Source of the DNA: Nitrospinota bacterium
Lineage (GTDB): Bacteria; Nitrospinota; Nitrospinia; UBA9942; JAHJSF01
Assembly: GCA_018830405.1 (NCBI GenBank)
Contig: JAHJSF010000049.1
Coordinates: 1-16,141 of the forward strand
Length of the DNA stretch: 16,141 bases
Reading direction: 5' to 3'
Shown here: positions 15,850 to 16,141 of the stretch, piece by piece
Layout: each line of letters starts with the position of its first letter
How positions within the stretch are numbered: position 1 is the first letter of the stretch
Notes under the pieces: generated by a model
The model's input: the letters and a program-made list of their open reading frames with translations, nothing else
Told to the model about the DNA's origin: nothing
The model's database searches: none
Program-made: the position numbers and the translations under genes

Positions 15850-15936
15850 TGGTGCCGGAGGGGGGAATTGAACCCCCACACCCTTGCGGATACGGGATTT
15901 TGAGTCCCGCGCGTCTACCAGTTTCACCACTCCGGC
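15850..15936 (-). tRNA. tRNA-Leu(CAA)
   Basis: Read on the minus strand, the acceptor stem pairs GCCGGAG with CTCCGGC perfectly and is followed by A and an encoded CCA (15850-15852). The anticodon arm is CGGGA-CTCAAAA-TCCCG with anticodon CAA at 15900-15902, which reads UUG. The T arm is GGGGG-TTCAATT-CCCCC. A long variable arm gives 87 nt in total, as expected for a class II tRNA-Leu. It lies 28 nt after the stop of a minus-strand protein gene, so it may be co-transcribed with it. Confidence 0.97.
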
Positions 15937-15964
15937 CCTGCTTGATAGTTGGAAAGAAGAGAGA

Positions 15965-16141
15965 TTAGGCGGCCGATTTATTTTCAGCCTTCTCCTTCTT
16001 GGTTCTCCCCTCTTTGCTTTCAGAGGAGGCTTCCTTTTTTGTTTCCGCTGTTGGAGAAGACGCAGTTTCCTTCTTTGTCTTATCTTCTCCCTTTTTATCA
16101 GAGACTTTCTTATCTCCCTTATTATCCTTAGGGGCGTAATC
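15965..16141 (-). CDS. C-terminal end of a Lys/Glu/Ala-rich protein (truncated by the window)
   Basis: An open minus-strand frame enters from the right edge and ends at TAA (15965-15967), giving 58 residues with no start codon in the window. The visible tail is low-complexity and highly charged (DKKGEDKTKKE, AETKKEASSESKEG, KKEKAENKSAA). I do not recognise the domain. A secG just upstream of a tRNA-Leu is a known arrangement (E. coli secG-leuU), and SecG proteins often end in low-complexity tails, so secG is one hypothesis; a ribosomal protein with a charged extension is another. The steady Lys/Glu/Ala/Ser codon pattern and the position just before a tRNA support real coding. Confidence 0.6.
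   Translation of the reverse strand, partial: DYAPKDNKGDKKVSDKKGEDKTKKETASSPTAETKKEASSESKEGRTKKEKAENKSAA

Noticed and set aside
15709-15930. A 73-codon minus-strand ORF (begins MVKLVDARDSKSRIRKG)
   Set aside because: It is a translation through the tRNA-Leu and neighbouring repeats. This kind of peptide is a familiar false call over tRNA genes.

Overview
The window looks like chromosomal DNA from a Gram-negative, diderm bacterium. It carries outer-membrane proteins and a type IV pilus secretin. The set of genes (a receiver-PATAN-roadblock protein, a PfkB gene leading pilMNOPQ, and tig-clpP-clpX-lon-hup) fits the former Deltaproteobacteria or a neighbouring phylum. That placement is inference from gene content and protein character; no 16S rRNA or other decisive marker is present. 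TAG, TAA and TGA all serve as ordinary stops, and most genes have recognisable Shine-Dalgarno sequences.

Layout. (1) 1-749: the 3' end of a copper-resistance gene in which a multicopper oxidase is fused in frame to a CopB-like outer-membrane barrel. It ends at a TAG three sense codons before a second stop. (2) 787-6697, minus strand: a tight protein quality-control operon, tig-clpP-clpX-lon-hup, read leftward into a strong intrinsic terminator. Genes overlap by 4 or 1 nt, or are separated by 2 or 19 nt. (3) 6815-7966, minus strand: a three-domain signalling protein (degenerate receiver, PATAN/DUF4388, roadblock/LC7). A strong internal ribosome binding site could also produce the roadblock domain alone. 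(4) 7967-8388: an AT-rich divergent regulatory region. (5) 8389-15464, plus strand: a PfkB-type sugar kinase, pilM, pilN, pilO, pilP, pilQ and aroB, apparently one operon. (6) 15465-15849: a non-coding stretch made of inverted and direct repeats. (7) 15850-16141, minus strand: tRNA-Leu(CAA) and the lysine-rich C-terminal end of an unidentified protein.

How the parts work together. Trigger factor, ClpXP, Lon and HU form the classic folding, proteolysis and nucleoid block also known from E. coli. PilM, N, O and P form the alignment subcomplex that joins the inner-membrane pilus machine to the PilQ secretin; AroB makes 3-dehydroquinate for aromatic synthesis and is linked to pilQ in many bacteria. 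The divergent receiver-PATAN-roadblock gene faces the pilus operon. Roadblock proteins such as MglB act on small GTPases controlling polarity and pilus-driven motility, so a link to pili is plausible but unproven.

The most interesting points are the nested roadblock start, the Asp-to-Asn pseudo-receiver, the amber codon just before the barrel's terminal Phe, the oxidase-barrel fusion, a lipobox on PilQ together with its absence from PilP, and the composite repeat cluster after aroB. I found no CRISPR array, transposase, phage gene or clear defence system.
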